In this document: piece after piece, positions 46,523 through 55,300 of the stretch
Numbering within the stretch: the first letter of the stretch is position 1
Layout of the letters: every line of letters starts with the position of its first letter
NCBI GenBank assembly: GCA_035968315.1
Contig: JAVYIN010000003.1
Location: forward strand, 300,766-364,765
Length of the DNA: 64,000 nt
Direction: 5' to 3'
Source of the DNA: Nitrospira sp.
GTDB lineage: Bacteria; Nitrospirota; Nitrospiria; Nitrospirales; Nitrospiraceae
Notes under the pieces: model-generated
Databases searched by the model: none
Seen by the model: only the letters and a program-made list of their open reading frames with translations
Told to the model about the DNA's origin: nothing
Position numbers and translations under genes: made by a program

Positions 46523-47602
46523 TCAGGATTTTCGTGCGGGCACAGCCCGAGCACCTTTGCGAGAAGCCTGGTCCCCTAATGCACGGAAGAGGCGATCGAC
46601 GTTCAGCGCAAATCCGGTGGAGGGCACATTCCGCCCAAACCGCCCGATCAGATGATCGTACCGGCCACCGCCCCCTAACTCTACGCCGACGCCTTCGGCA
46701 AATACGTCAAACACCACTCCATCGTAGTAATCGAAGCCACGGAACTCACCCAAATCTAGGAAGAGCACATCCTGATGCCCAGCCTTACAGAGCGACTGAT
46801 ACACCGCCGTCAGCCGGCTCAATGCGCGCAAGAGTGCCCGATCCCCTCCAGCCAACTCCCGTCCTCTAGCCAGCACTTCGTCCTGGCCGCAGAGTTCCGG
46901 CGCTTCCAAAATGCTCTTGGCGTATTTCTTGGCCACGCGCTCATGATCCAAAATCTCCAGCAGGTGCGGAAGATCTTTACGCGCCGCCGCCTGCTCGGCC
47001 CGCTTCTGTCCTTCCGGAGACAGCCCGGCACGAACCAATAGCCCCTTGAAGAAACCGACATGTCCCAATGAGATTTTGAAGGAACGCAGACCGACCCGCT
47101 GCAGACACTCGATCAGAAGGGTCACAATTTCGCTGTCGGCCGCGGCCTCATCTGCACCGATGAATTCGGCGCCAACCTGAAAGATCTCCCGGTCCCGTCC
47201 CGCATGCTCCGGTTCATAACGGAAGACCGACGTCCGATAGGACAACCGCAGAGGCAGCTGGGCCCCCATCATCCCCATGGCAACGGTCCTCGCAATCTGC
47301 GCCGTGGCATCGGGGCGGAGAAGCAGGATTCGACCGGTTGTGCGGTCCGCGAACTTGTAACATTTCTCGATCAGCTCCGGCTCTAAGCCCGGCGTAAGCA
47401 CGTCGAGATATTCGAATGTCGGCAGGATGATTTCTTCATAGCCCCGCCGCGTGAGCTGGCCGAGCAGCTGCGACTCCAGCTGCCGCACCTGTTTGGCGGC
47501 AGCCGGCAAGATGGTCGCCATGCCGGAAGGGACCAGAGAACGCTCACGCAGAGAGTTCGTCTGCCCCGATGGGACGGGCGGCTTCGAAGGAGCAGAGGCC
47601 AT
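46523..47602 (-). CDS. hisZ: ATP phosphoribosyltransferase regulatory subunit
   Basis: A 359-residue HisRS-like protein without the anticodon-binding domain, as expected for HisZ, the partner of short HisG in the first step of histidine synthesis. Class II motifs are seen: LLLRPDATAQIARTVA near 92, FRYEPEHAGRDREIFQVGAE near 120, and GGGGRYDHLIGRFG near 325. The start at 47602 (MASAPSKPPVPSG) is a choice among nearby ATGs. hisG is not in this window. It is placed between serA and dnaB, 24 bases after serA. Confidence 0.87.
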   Translation of the reverse strand: MASAPSKPPVPSGQTNSLRERSLVPSGMATILPAAAKQVRQLESQLLGQLTRRGYEEIILPTFEYLDVLTPGLEPELIEKCYKFADRTTGRILLLRPDATAQIARTVAMGMMGAQLPLRLSYRTSVFRYEPEHAGRDREIFQVGAEFIGADEAAADSEIVTLLIECLQRVGLRSFKISLGHVGFFKGLLVRAGLSPEGQKRAEQAAARKDLPHLLEILDHERVAKKYAKSILEAPELCGQDEVLARGRELAGGDRALLRALSRLTAVYQSLCKAGHQDVLFLDLGEFRGFDYYDGVVFDVFAEGVGVELGGGGRYDHLIGRFGRNVPSTGFALNVDRLFRALGDQASRKGARAVPARKS

Positions 47603-47626
47603 AGCAGACCGAGCGTGTCTCAATGG

Positions 47627-49210
47627 TTAGGAAAGGTTCGCGACTTTCACCGACAATATATTGGAGCTGGACTTAATGGTGTCCAATACCGCTGCTGGGA
47701 ACGACGTATCCGATCCGATAATCAACAAGGCATTCCCGCCGCGCTTTTCCAGCGCGCACTGCATGCGCACGATATTGATGTTGTTCTCGCCAAGCACATG
47801 GCCCACCATTCCAATCACACCGGGGCGATCGACATTGTGAATGAACAGCATGTGCCCTTCGGGAACCACTTCGACCTTAAAGTTGTCGATCTCGACGACC
47901 CGGGCGTCTTTCTTATGGTAGAGCGTGCCCGCCACCTGATGCGTGGCCTTCCCCGCCTCGACCTTAACGCGAATCAGGCTGGTAAAATCGCCCGCATCCG
48001 AACTCTTGATTTCTTTGACTTCGATGCCCCGCTCTTTCGCCACCACCGGAGCATTGACGTAGTTCACCGGGTTTTCCATGATGGGCGTCAGCAAACCCTT
48101 CAACACGCCGATCGTCAACGGCGCGATTGAGAGCGTCGACACTTCCCCGCTATATTCCACCGTGACCCGCTCGATCCCGCCCTGGCACAATTGCGATTGC
48201 AGCGAGCCCATTTTCTCTACAAGCGTCAGGTACGGCTGCAAGCGCGGCAACAATTCCGGAGCGATCGACGGAATATTCACCGCCCCCCTGGCCACGCCCT
48301 TCGTAAAGTAGTCCACGACCTGTTCGGCGATCCCGACCGCGACATTTTCCTGCGCTTCGGTCGTCTGGGCGCCGATATGCGGCGTGCAGATGAAATTGTC
48401 CAACGTCAAGAGCGGGTTATCTGCCTTGACCGGCTCTTCCTCAAACACGTCGAAGGCCGCGGCCGCCACTTTCTTGCTCTTCAACGCCTCGACCAGATCG
48501 GCCTCGTTGATGATCCCGCCGCGGGCGCAATTCACGATCATCACACCGGGCTTCATCGTGGCAATGGCCTGCGCGTTGATGATGCCCTTGGTTTCCGGCG
48601 TCAACGGGGTATGGACCGAAATGATATCGGCGCTCTTGAACAATTCAGGCAGCGCCATCATTGTCACGCCCATTTTCTCCGCTCGCTCCTGGGCCAAATA
48701 GGGATCGTACGCAATCACTCGCATGCCGATGCCTTGCGCCATTTTCGTCAAATGGCTGCCGATTTGGCCGACGCCGACGATGCCCAGCACCTTATTATAA
48801 AGCTCGACGCCCATGAACTTGTCTTTTTCCCACTTGCCGGCCTTGACCGACGCGGTGGCCTGCGGAATCCGCCGGCTCATGGCGCAAATCATGGACATCG
48901 TGTGCTCGGCCGTCGTGACGGTATTGCCGCCCGGCGTATTCATCACGACGATGCCACGCTTCGTGGCCGCCGGCGTATCGACGTTATCGAGGCCGGAGCC
49001 TGCGCGGCCCACGATCTTCAGCTTCGGCGCCGCGGCGATCAGCTCCTCGGTCACCTTGGTGCCGGACCGCACGATCAATCCATCGGCGTCCTGTATCTCT
49101 TTGAACAACTCTTCCTTCGGCATTTTGGATTTCACCACAACGGTGAAACCCGCCTTTTCGAGGAGTTCGACGCCCTGCTTCGATAAACTGTCGCTGATCA
49201 GGATTTTCAT
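47627..49210 (-). CDS. serA: D-3-phosphoglycerate dehydrogenase
   Basis: A 527-residue long-form SerA, the first enzyme of serine synthesis (3-phosphoglycerate to 3-phosphohydroxypyruvate with NAD). The NAD motif LGIVGVGQIGSHLTKMAQG is near 145, catalytic Arg/Glu/His lie in the ARGGIINEADL and CTPHIGAQTTEAQ blocks, then the intervening domain and a C-terminal ACT domain (VEVVPEGHMLFIHNVDRPGV near 450) for feedback control by serine. It follows the aminotransferase gene by 10 bases. Confidence 0.96.
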   Translation of the reverse strand: MKILISDSLSKQGVELLEKAGFTVVVKSKMPKEELFKEIQDADGLIVRSGTKVTEELIAAAPKLKIVGRAGSGLDNVDTPAATKRGIVVMNTPGGNTVTTAEHTMSMICAMSRRIPQATASVKAGKWEKDKFMGVELYNKVLGIVGVGQIGSHLTKMAQGIGMRVIAYDPYLAQERAEKMGVTMMALPELFKSADIISVHTPLTPETKGIINAQAIATMKPGVMIVNCARGGIINEADLVEALKSKKVAAAAFDVFEEEPVKADNPLLTLDNFICTPHIGAQTTEAQENVAVGIAEQVVDYFTKGVARGAVNIPSIAPELLPRLQPYLTLVEKMGSLQSQLCQGGIERVTVEYSGEVSTLSIAPLTIGVLKGLLTPIMENPVNYVNAPVVAKERGIEVKEIKSSDAGDFTSLIRVKVEAGKATHQVAGTLYHKKDARVVEIDNFKVEVVPEGHMLFIHNVDRPGVIGMVGHVLGENNINIVRMQCALEKRGGNALLIIGSDTSFPAAVLDTIKSSSNILSVKVANLS

Positions 49211-49220
49211 GAAGACCTGC

Positions 49221-50363
49221 CTATTTCGCCATCAAAATTTCTTGTGCTTTGCCGACGCCGCTGCCCAGCTTCACGGAATGGCCGAGTCCCTTCAGGACCA
49301 TCTCGGTCGCCGCCACGGCCGTAATCACGTCAAACCGATCGGCATACCCCATATGCGAAAGGCGGAACACCTTGCCCTTCAGTTGATCCTGTCCCCCGGC
49401 CGCCGTAATCCCATATTGAACGCGGAGATTCTTGTAGATGGCCTGCCCATCCACACCGTCCGGCGCACAGACCGTCGTTAACGCATCGCTGGGGGAATTC
49501 TTGGGAAACAGCGCCAATCCTGCCGCTTTCATACCCTCACGCATGGCATGCGCCAATTGCCCCTGCCGCGCAAACATTTTTTCGAGCCCCTCGGCCTTCA
49601 TGATTCTGAACACTTCCTGAAGCCCGATGATCAGCGACACGGTCGGAGTAAATAAGGTTTGATTCTTGGCCTGATTCTCACGCTCTTTCTTGAAGTTGAA
49701 ATAGAACGCGGCGTTCTTCGCCTGCTCAGCCATCGCCCACGCCTTATTGCTGACACTGACGAACGCCATGCCGGGCGGAAGCATGAGCGCCTTCTGCGAG
49801 CCGGTAATGACCACATCCAGCCCCCAAGCATCCGTCTTAATATCGAATACGCCGAGCGCGGTAATCGCGTCCACCACCAGAATCGTATTCTCGTAGCCCT
49901 TGACGATTTCGCCCAGCGCCTTCACGTCATGCGACACGCCGGTCGAGGTCTCGCTGGCTTGCACATACACGGCCTTAATGGAGGGGTCCTTCTTCAGCGC
50001 GTCGGCCACGAGCTGCGGATCCACCGCATGGCCCCACTCGACCTTGATTTCCGTCGCCTGCACCCCGAAGGCCTTGCAGATCTTGCCCCAGCGTTCGCCG
50101 AATTTCCCGCCGTTGACGAACAACGCTTTATCTCCGGGAGACAGAAAGTTCGAGACCGATCCTTCCATGCCGCCCGTTCCGGACGACGCCAGCATCAACA
50201 CATCATTCTGAGTCTGAAACAACCACTTGAGTCCCTCGCGGACTTCGGCAAAGATCGGATCGAATTCAGGCGCCCGGTGGTGAATCATAGGACGCGCCAT
50301 CGCCAGCAACACTTCCGGGGGCACAGGCGTGGGGCCGGGGGCCAATAGATACCGCTTCAACAT
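49221..50363 (-). CDS. Class V aminotransferase (serine-pyruvate/alanine-glyoxylate type)
   Basis: A 380-residue PLP enzyme of the alanine-glyoxylate/serine-pyruvate group. It begins MLKRYLLAPGPTPVPPEVLL and carries the PLP lysine in VVITGSQKALMLPPG near 195. Directly upstream of serA it may act as the phosphoserine aminotransferase of the pathway, as class V enzymes do in some prokaryotes, or as a glyoxylate transaminase. A canonical promoter is seen upstream and an AAGGAGGA site precedes the start. It heads the unit serA, hisZ, dnaB. Confidence 0.9.
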   Translation of the reverse strand: MLKRYLLAPGPTPVPPEVLLAMARPMIHHRAPEFDPIFAEVREGLKWLFQTQNDVLMLASSGTGGMEGSVSNFLSPGDKALFVNGGKFGERWGKICKAFGVQATEIKVEWGHAVDPQLVADALKKDPSIKAVYVQASETSTGVSHDVKALGEIVKGYENTILVVDAITALGVFDIKTDAWGLDVVITGSQKALMLPPGMAFVSVSNKAWAMAEQAKNAAFYFNFKKERENQAKNQTLFTPTVSLIIGLQEVFRIMKAEGLEKMFARQGQLAHAMREGMKAAGLALFPKNSPSDALTTVCAPDGVDGQAIYKNLRVQYGITAAGGQDQLKGKVFRLSHMGYADRFDVITAVAATEMVLKGLGHSVKLGSGVGKAQEILMAK

Positions 50364-50417
50364 TGACCGATCCTCCTTCGATAAGAACCGTGGGGAATTG
50401 ACCAGAAAAGAGGCGGT

Positions 50418-50447
50418 ACGCTACCACTAGCGCCACAAGACTGTCAA
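50418..50447 (-). promoter_or_regulatory. Sigma-70 promoter of the aminotransferase-serA unit
   Basis: On the minus strand TTGACA (50447-50442) and TAGCGT (50423-50418) are 18 bases apart. The start codon at 50363 lies about 50 bases beyond. Confidence 0.55.
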
Positions 50448-50558
50448 GAAATCACACGGCACAACACACGTACGAATTGATCGCCCAATGCCACGTCCGC
50501 CCTTTTCTCCGGCCCATGTGAGAGCGGGAGCGGGGGATGGCATAACCTGTTCTATTTC

Positions 50559-50587
50559 TTGACAACCCTCAGGCTCATCGATAGTCT
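50559..50587 (+). promoter_or_regulatory. Consensus sigma-70 promoter of the transglycosylase gene
   Basis: TTGACA (50559-50564), a 17-base spacer and TAGTCT (50582-50587). It falls inside the open frame that precedes the transglycosylase and thereby rules out a start at 50559. Confidence 0.65.
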
Positions 50588-50639
50588 ACCCCTACATAAC
50601 CAGCACCTTCCGCACAGATCACCGGACACGAGGACTATC

Positions 50640-51899
50640 TTGGATCAGTTGAGAACCGTTGCTTCCACACTCGGCATCCTCTCCCTCTTGCTCCTCACCG
50701 CCCTGCTTAGCCTGCCGGGTGAGAGCGTTGCACAACTGAATCCCCCCGAGATCGCCCCCGATGCCGCGCCCGATATGACGCCCGCCGAGGAAGACGATGA
50801 GCCCGATGCCAATCTAGTCCCGCTGGAAACGGAACTCACCCTCTCCCCTCCCGATGTGGCCTCTCCTTCAGACGCCATTGTTCCGCCAGTCTCCACGGCC
50901 AGTACTACCGCTGCGGCTCCCGTATACAACATTCCCGTGGTGATCGATCCGACCGTACAAAGCCATATCCACTTCTTCAATACCTCCATCCGGTCCCGAT
51001 TCGAGCAATGGCTGATCAGGTTGAGCCGCTATCGGCCTCTGGTGGAGAACATCTTTTCGGAATTCAATCTCCCCAGCGATCTCGTGTATTTATCGCTCGT
51101 CGAAAGCGGATTCAACCCCCACGCCTACTCGCGAGCCAAAGCCACAGGGCCTTGGCAGTTTATGAAAGGCACAGGGTTGGTGTATGGCCTGCGAATCGAC
51201 CACTACGTCGATGAACGGCGCGACCCGATCAAATCGACCGTGGCCGCAGCCCGATACTTGCGGGATCTCTACGATTTGTTCGGCACTTGGCCGCTGGCCA
51301 TGGCCGCATATAATGCCGGCGAGGGAAAGGTGATGCGAGCCCTGCACAAGGCTCAAGCCGAGACATTCTCGGACATTTCCAAAACCAAGCTCATCCGGGC
51401 CGAGACGAAACAATATGTCCCCCGCATCATGGCCGCCACCGTCATCGCCAGAAACCCGGACCAGTATGGGTTTTCACAGGACCCTGTCGCCCCGCACCAG
51501 TTTGAAGAAGTGGTCGTCAATCGGCCGCTGCATTTCAGAGCCATTGCCAATACGACCGGCATCTCTTACGAAGATCTGCAACTGCTCAACCCGGAATTGC
51601 GGCGCGATGCCACGCCGCCCAATGATTCGGCCTACCACTTGAAGGTCCCCGTCGGAACCAGCTCGAAAGTGAGCCAACTCCTTGACCGTATCCCGACCTA
51701 TAAATTCCCGCCCTTACAGGTACAGGCGCGGGCGAAGCAGGTCAAAACCGATCACAGCCGGTGGTACAAAGTTCGCGCAGGCGATACGTTGGAGAAGGTT
51801 TCCAAACGCTTTCGGGTTCCGCTGAAAACGCTCAAGACGAAGAATAACCTGACCGGTCCCGTCATCAAGCCCGGTGAGTTTCTGATTATCGGGCGATGA
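50640..51899 (+). CDS. mltD: Membrane-bound lytic transglycosylase, MltD-like, with LysM
   Basis: A 419-residue exported enzyme that cleaves the MurNAc-GlcNAc bond of peptidoglycan to 1,6-anhydro ends. Signal peptide about 1-34; a Pro/Asp-rich linker; the SLT domain with catalytic Glu in YLSLVESGFNPHAYSRA near 150 and AMAAYNAGEGKV near 225; and one C-terminal LysM (WYKVRAGDTLEKVSKRFRV). E. coli MltD has two to three LysM. The start TTG 50640 is chosen because GAGGA lies 5 bases upstream and a promoter sits at 50559-50587. Confidence 0.87.
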   Translation: MDQLRTVASTLGILSLLLLTALLSLPGESVAQLNPPEIAPDAAPDMTPAEEDDEPDANLVPLETELTLSPPDVASPSDAIVPPVSTASTTAAAPVYNIPVVIDPTVQSHIHFFNTSIRSRFEQWLIRLSRYRPLVENIFSEFNLPSDLVYLSLVESGFNPHAYSRAKATGPWQFMKGTGLVYGLRIDHYVDERRDPIKSTVAAARYLRDLYDLFGTWPLAMAAYNAGEGKVMRALHKAQAETFSDISKTKLIRAETKQYVPRIMAATVIARNPDQYGFSQDPVAPHQFEEVVVNRPLHFRAIANTTGISYEDLQLLNPELRRDATPPNDSAYHLKVPVGTSSKVSQLLDRIPTYKFPPLQVQARAKQVKTDHSRWYKVRAGDTLEKVSKRFRVPLKTLKTKNNLTGPVIKPGEFLIIGR

Positions 51900-51961
51900 C
51901 ACACAGACCAATCCCCTCCCTTGCCGGAATCAGCAACAGAACGGCAGCGCCTGTTTATGCC

Positions 51962-52747
51962 TTAGGGCTTCTTGGTGGCGGCTGGGCTAGCCGCTGAGGG
52001 AGCTTGAGCGGGAGTTGCGGCTGCGGCAGGATCAGGCGATTTCTTGACCTCGAGCACCTTCACTCTGACCGCCGCTTCATTCGCCAGTGGCGAGTTCGGA
52101 TAGTTCTTCATCAAATCCTGATAATGCGCCAGGGCGCCTTCCGGACGGGAGAGACTTTCCTCAAGGCGGGCCAATTCAAAAAGAGCCTGATCACGATTCA
52201 AGGATCCAGGGATTTCGAGCACGGACGAATAGGCTTTGGCGGCCTGATCGCGATCCCCTTTCAATAAGTACGCATAGCCAAGACGCTGCTGAACAAGCCC
52301 AAGCAAAGACGTATTGGATCCGTACATCAGAATAAAGCGCTTATAGGCATCGATCGCCGCATCCACCTCATTGGCCTGCACTAATGCATTGCCCAACTGA
52401 AACAGGGCTACTGGCGCAGTCTGGGTGCGGGGATACTCCTCAACGATTTTTCTATAGAGCGCGACCGCTTCCTTCAGATTAAGATCGGCTTTCTTGGGAT
52501 CATCAGAGGGCCGCGTAAAATAATGCAGCGTCGCCTCATGCTCAAGATCCTGCGCTTTGTGCGCGGTCTGGGCGTCATACCACAGCACCCCGCCGACAAT
52601 GCCGCCCGCCAGAAGGAGAATAGCGGCGCCCACGAGCAACGGACCGCGATAGAGGCGCACGGTCTCCAACAGGCGCTCCATATTGCCCGCCAGATGCGCT
52701 TCATCCATCGGCAGTGTCCGCGGAGGAACTTTAATACGATAGGTCAT
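51962..52747 (-). CDS. Membrane-anchored TPR protein, YfgM/BamD-like
   Basis: A 261-residue protein with one membrane segment (LLVGAAILLLAGGIVGGVLW, about 38-60) and a periplasmic TPR domain (RTQTAPVALFQLGNALVQAN; LIQRLGYAYLLKGDRDQA-like repeats to 225), ending in an Ala/Pro-rich tail. The layout is that of YfgM, a periplasmic chaperone partner of the Sec translocon. It is a single gene divergent from bioF. Confidence 0.8.
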   Translation of the reverse strand: MTYRIKVPPRTLPMDEAHLAGNMERLLETVRLYRGPLLVGAAILLLAGGIVGGVLWYDAQTAHKAQDLEHEATLHYFTRPSDDPKKADLNLKEAVALYRKIVEEYPRTQTAPVALFQLGNALVQANEVDAAIDAYKRFILMYGSNTSLLGLVQQRLGYAYLLKGDRDQAAKAYSSVLEIPGSLNRDQALFELARLEESLSRPEGALAHYQDLMKNYPNSPLANEAAVRVKVLEVKKSPDPAAAATPAQAPSAASPAATKKP

Positions 52748-52908
52748 ACGTCAACCAGCCGGAAAGGCATTCCCTTCATGTAAGCCTGGGCCTTATACTA
52801 GGGATCGATTTGCCTTGTCAATGCAGAGATGGAATAGCCGACAAATCGCTGCGCTCGCAGCAACAGACTCGTTCATCCCTTTGGGGCCGGATTAAGGTTT
52901 TCCATTGC

Positions 52909-54069
52909 ATGTTTCACAATCGCCTCCAAGACCTCGCCGACCAATCTCTGATGAGACGACTGCGTCCACTCGGCTCAGCAACGGGCCCGACCGTCACGCT
53001 CGGTGGACGAACCGTCATACTCCTGGCCTCCAATGACTATCTGGGTCTCGCGACCCACCCGGAAGTCATTCGAGCCGCGATCCAGGCGACCGAGCACTAT
53101 GGGACAGGGGCTGGCGCCTCTCGCCTCGTCTGCGGAACGCTCCCCCCGCATGAACAATTGGAAACAGCCCTTGCCGCCTTTAAGCACACCCCGTCCGCAT
53201 TGGCCTTCGGGTCGGGCTACCTGGCAAATCTCGGAATCATTCCGGCCCTCATCGGCAAAGGCGGACTCATCCTGGCTGATCGGCTCTGTCATGCCAGCCT
53301 CATTGACGGCTGCCGGCTGAGCGGCGCCGACTTTCGTATCTACCGGCACAAGGACCTCGATCATCTGGAATCCCTCCTGAAGCGGCGCACGGCCAACCGG
53401 CCGATCCTGATCGTGACCGATGGGCTCTTCAGCATGGATGGCGACCTGGCGCCCCTTCCCGAACTGGCAGCATTGGCGACACGCTTTGGCGCCATGCTGT
53501 ATGTGGACGATGCGCATGGGACCGGCGTGATGGGGCCTTCGGGCCGGGGCACATTGGAACAGTTTGGCGTCGAACATCAAATTCCGTTTCACATGGGCAC
53601 CCTCGGGAAGGCCCTCGGCAGCAGCGGAGCCTACATTGCCGGCAGCGCGAACCTGGTCCAGTACCTCATCAATACCTGCAAGCCCTTCATTTTCACCACG
53701 GCGCCTCCCCCGAGCGCCGCCGCCGCCGCTACGGCCGCTCTTGCCGTCATTCAGAATGATCCAGCCCGCCGGGCACGCCTCTGGGAAAACCGAGAGCGGC
53801 TCTACATGGGACTCCGGCGCATCGGCTTCCGCCTCACCGAAACCGTCAGCCCCATCCTCCCTATCCTCGTGGGCGAGGCGGACAAGGCACTGGCCTTCGC
53901 CGAGCACTTGCTCACCCGGGGGGTCTATGCCCCGGCGATTCGCCCCCCCACCGTGCCGGAGGCCACCAGCCGTATTCGTGTGACTGTGACCTCCGAACAC
54001 ACAGCCGAGCACCTAGACACCGCGCTCGCCGCATTCGAGCAAGCGGGAACCGCCGCTGGGATTCTTTGA
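52909..54069 (+). CDS. bioF: 8-amino-7-oxononanoate synthase
   Basis: A 386-residue alpha-oxoamine synthase that condenses pimeloyl thioester with alanine in biotin synthesis. It shows LLASNDYLGLATHPEV near 38, GTGAGASRLVCGT near 67, DDAHGTGVMGPSGRG near 200 and the PLP Lys in HMGTLGKALGSSGAYI near 232. Glycine C-acetyltransferase is the main alternative; the short N-terminus favours BioF. No other bio gene is near. The start at 52909 (MFHNRLQDLADQ) is family-like; the frame is open upstream without support. Confidence 0.85.
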   Translation: MFHNRLQDLADQSLMRRLRPLGSATGPTVTLGGRTVILLASNDYLGLATHPEVIRAAIQATEHYGTGAGASRLVCGTLPPHEQLETALAAFKHTPSALAFGSGYLANLGIIPALIGKGGLILADRLCHASLIDGCRLSGADFRIYRHKDLDHLESLLKRRTANRPILIVTDGLFSMDGDLAPLPELAALATRFGAMLYVDDAHGTGVMGPSGRGTLEQFGVEHQIPFHMGTLGKALGSSGAYIAGSANLVQYLINTCKPFIFTTAPPPSAAAAATAALAVIQNDPARRARLWENRERLYMGLRRIGFRLTETVSPILPILVGEADKALAFAEHLLTRGVYAPAIRPPTVPEATSRIRVTVTSEHTAEHLDTALAAFEQAGTAAGIL

Positions 54070-54124
54070 TCTTTTCCTCCCGCACATCTTCCTGCGAATT
54101 TCTTGCTTTCCCACCAGGCTATGG

Positions 54125-54190
54125 CATGATCGTCCCATAGTATTTTTCATATACAGGCTCAGTCCAAGCTGAGCGGGCCGCACGATCATG
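54125..54190 (+). promoter_or_regulatory. Structured leader or attenuator before pilT
   Basis: CATGATCGT (54125-54133) pairs with ACGATCATG (54182-54190); inside is a second hairpin GCTCAG/CTGAGC (about 54158-54175). The outer stem is followed by ATTTTGTCTT, so it could act as the bioF terminator, a pilT attenuator, or both. Confidence 0.45.
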
Positions 54191-54217
54191 ATTTTGTCTT
54201 AATTCGGAGAGTACACC

Positions 54218-55273
54218 ATGGACATTTCCAAGCTGCTCACATTCTCGGTGAAAGAGGGCGCTTCCGACGTTCACATCAGCGCCGGCGAGCCCCCGATGAT
54301 CCGCATGCATGGAGACCTCAAAAAGCTCGACCACCCCGCGCTCACACCGGATGAAACCCACGCCTTGATCTATGACATGATGAACGACGCCCAGCGGAAA
54401 AACTTTGAAGAGAAGCGCGAGTGCGATTTCTCCTTCGAGCTGGGCGATATCGCGCGGTTTCGTGTCAACGTGTTCGTCCAGCAGCGCGGCCTCGGCGCCG
54501 TCTTCCGGAATATTCCCACCCAGATTCTGCCCCTCGAAAAGCTTGGCATGCCCCCGATCCTCCGCCAGCTCTGCGACAAGGAAAAGGGGTTGATCCTGGT
54601 CACCGGGCCCACCGGCTCCGGAAAATCCACCACCCTGGCCGGCATGGTCGACTATCTGAACAATACCTTCGAGGGACACATCATCACGATCGAAGATCCG
54701 ATCGAGTTCGTCCATAAATCGAAGAAGTGCCTCGTCAACCAGCGTGAATTGGGCGTGCACACGCTCTCCTTCGCCAATGCTCTGAAATCCGCTCTCCGCG
54801 AAGATCCGGATATCGTGCTCGTCGGCGAAATGCGCGATCTTGAAACGATCCAGCTCGCCCTGACCGCGGCAGAAACGGGGCACTTGGTCTTTGGCACCCT
54901 GCACACCTCCAGCGCGCCCAAAACGATCGACCGTATCATCGACGCCTTTCCGCCCACACAGCAGGCCCAAATCAGGACGCAGCTGTCGGAAGCCTTGGAG
55001 GCCGTCATCACCCAAACCTTGCTGAAGAAAAAAACCGGCGGCCGCGCCGCTGCGCTCGAAATCATGGTGGCAACAACCGCCGTGCGCAATCTCATCCGCG
55101 AAGCCAAGCTCCACCAGATTCCCGGCATCATGCAGGCCAGCCAGAAAGACGGCATGCAAACCATGGACATGGCCCTGCTCGACCTGGCTACTCGCGGGGT
55201 AGTCACCAAAGCTGAAGCCCAGTCACGCAGCATGAACCCGAATCTCTTCGGATCGGCCGTGGGCGCAGCGTAG
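54218..55273 (+). CDS. pilT: Pilus retraction ATPase
   Basis: A 351-residue secretion-type ATPase that depolymerises type IV pili. Walker A GPTGSGKSTTLAG near 130, Asp box IITIEDPIEFVHKSKK near 155, Walker B DIVLVGEMRDLETIQLALTAA near 195, His box GHLVFGTLHT, and the PilT-specific C-terminal AVRNLIREAKLHQIPGIMQ near 287. A GGAGA site lies just upstream. pilU follows after 27 bases. Confidence 0.96.
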   Translation: MDISKLLTFSVKEGASDVHISAGEPPMIRMHGDLKKLDHPALTPDETHALIYDMMNDAQRKNFEEKRECDFSFELGDIARFRVNVFVQQRGLGAVFRNIPTQILPLEKLGMPPILRQLCDKEKGLILVTGPTGSGKSTTLAGMVDYLNNTFEGHIITIEDPIEFVHKSKKCLVNQRELGVHTLSFANALKSALREDPDIVLVGEMRDLETIQLALTAAETGHLVFGTLHTSSAPKTIDRIIDAFPPTQQAQIRTQLSEALEAVITQTLLKKKTGGRAAALEIMVATTAVRNLIREAKLHQIPGIMQASQKDGMQTMDMALLDLATRGVVTKAEAQSRSMNPNLFGSAVGAA

Positions 55274-55300
55274 CCATCCTCATATCACGGAGTCCCGATT

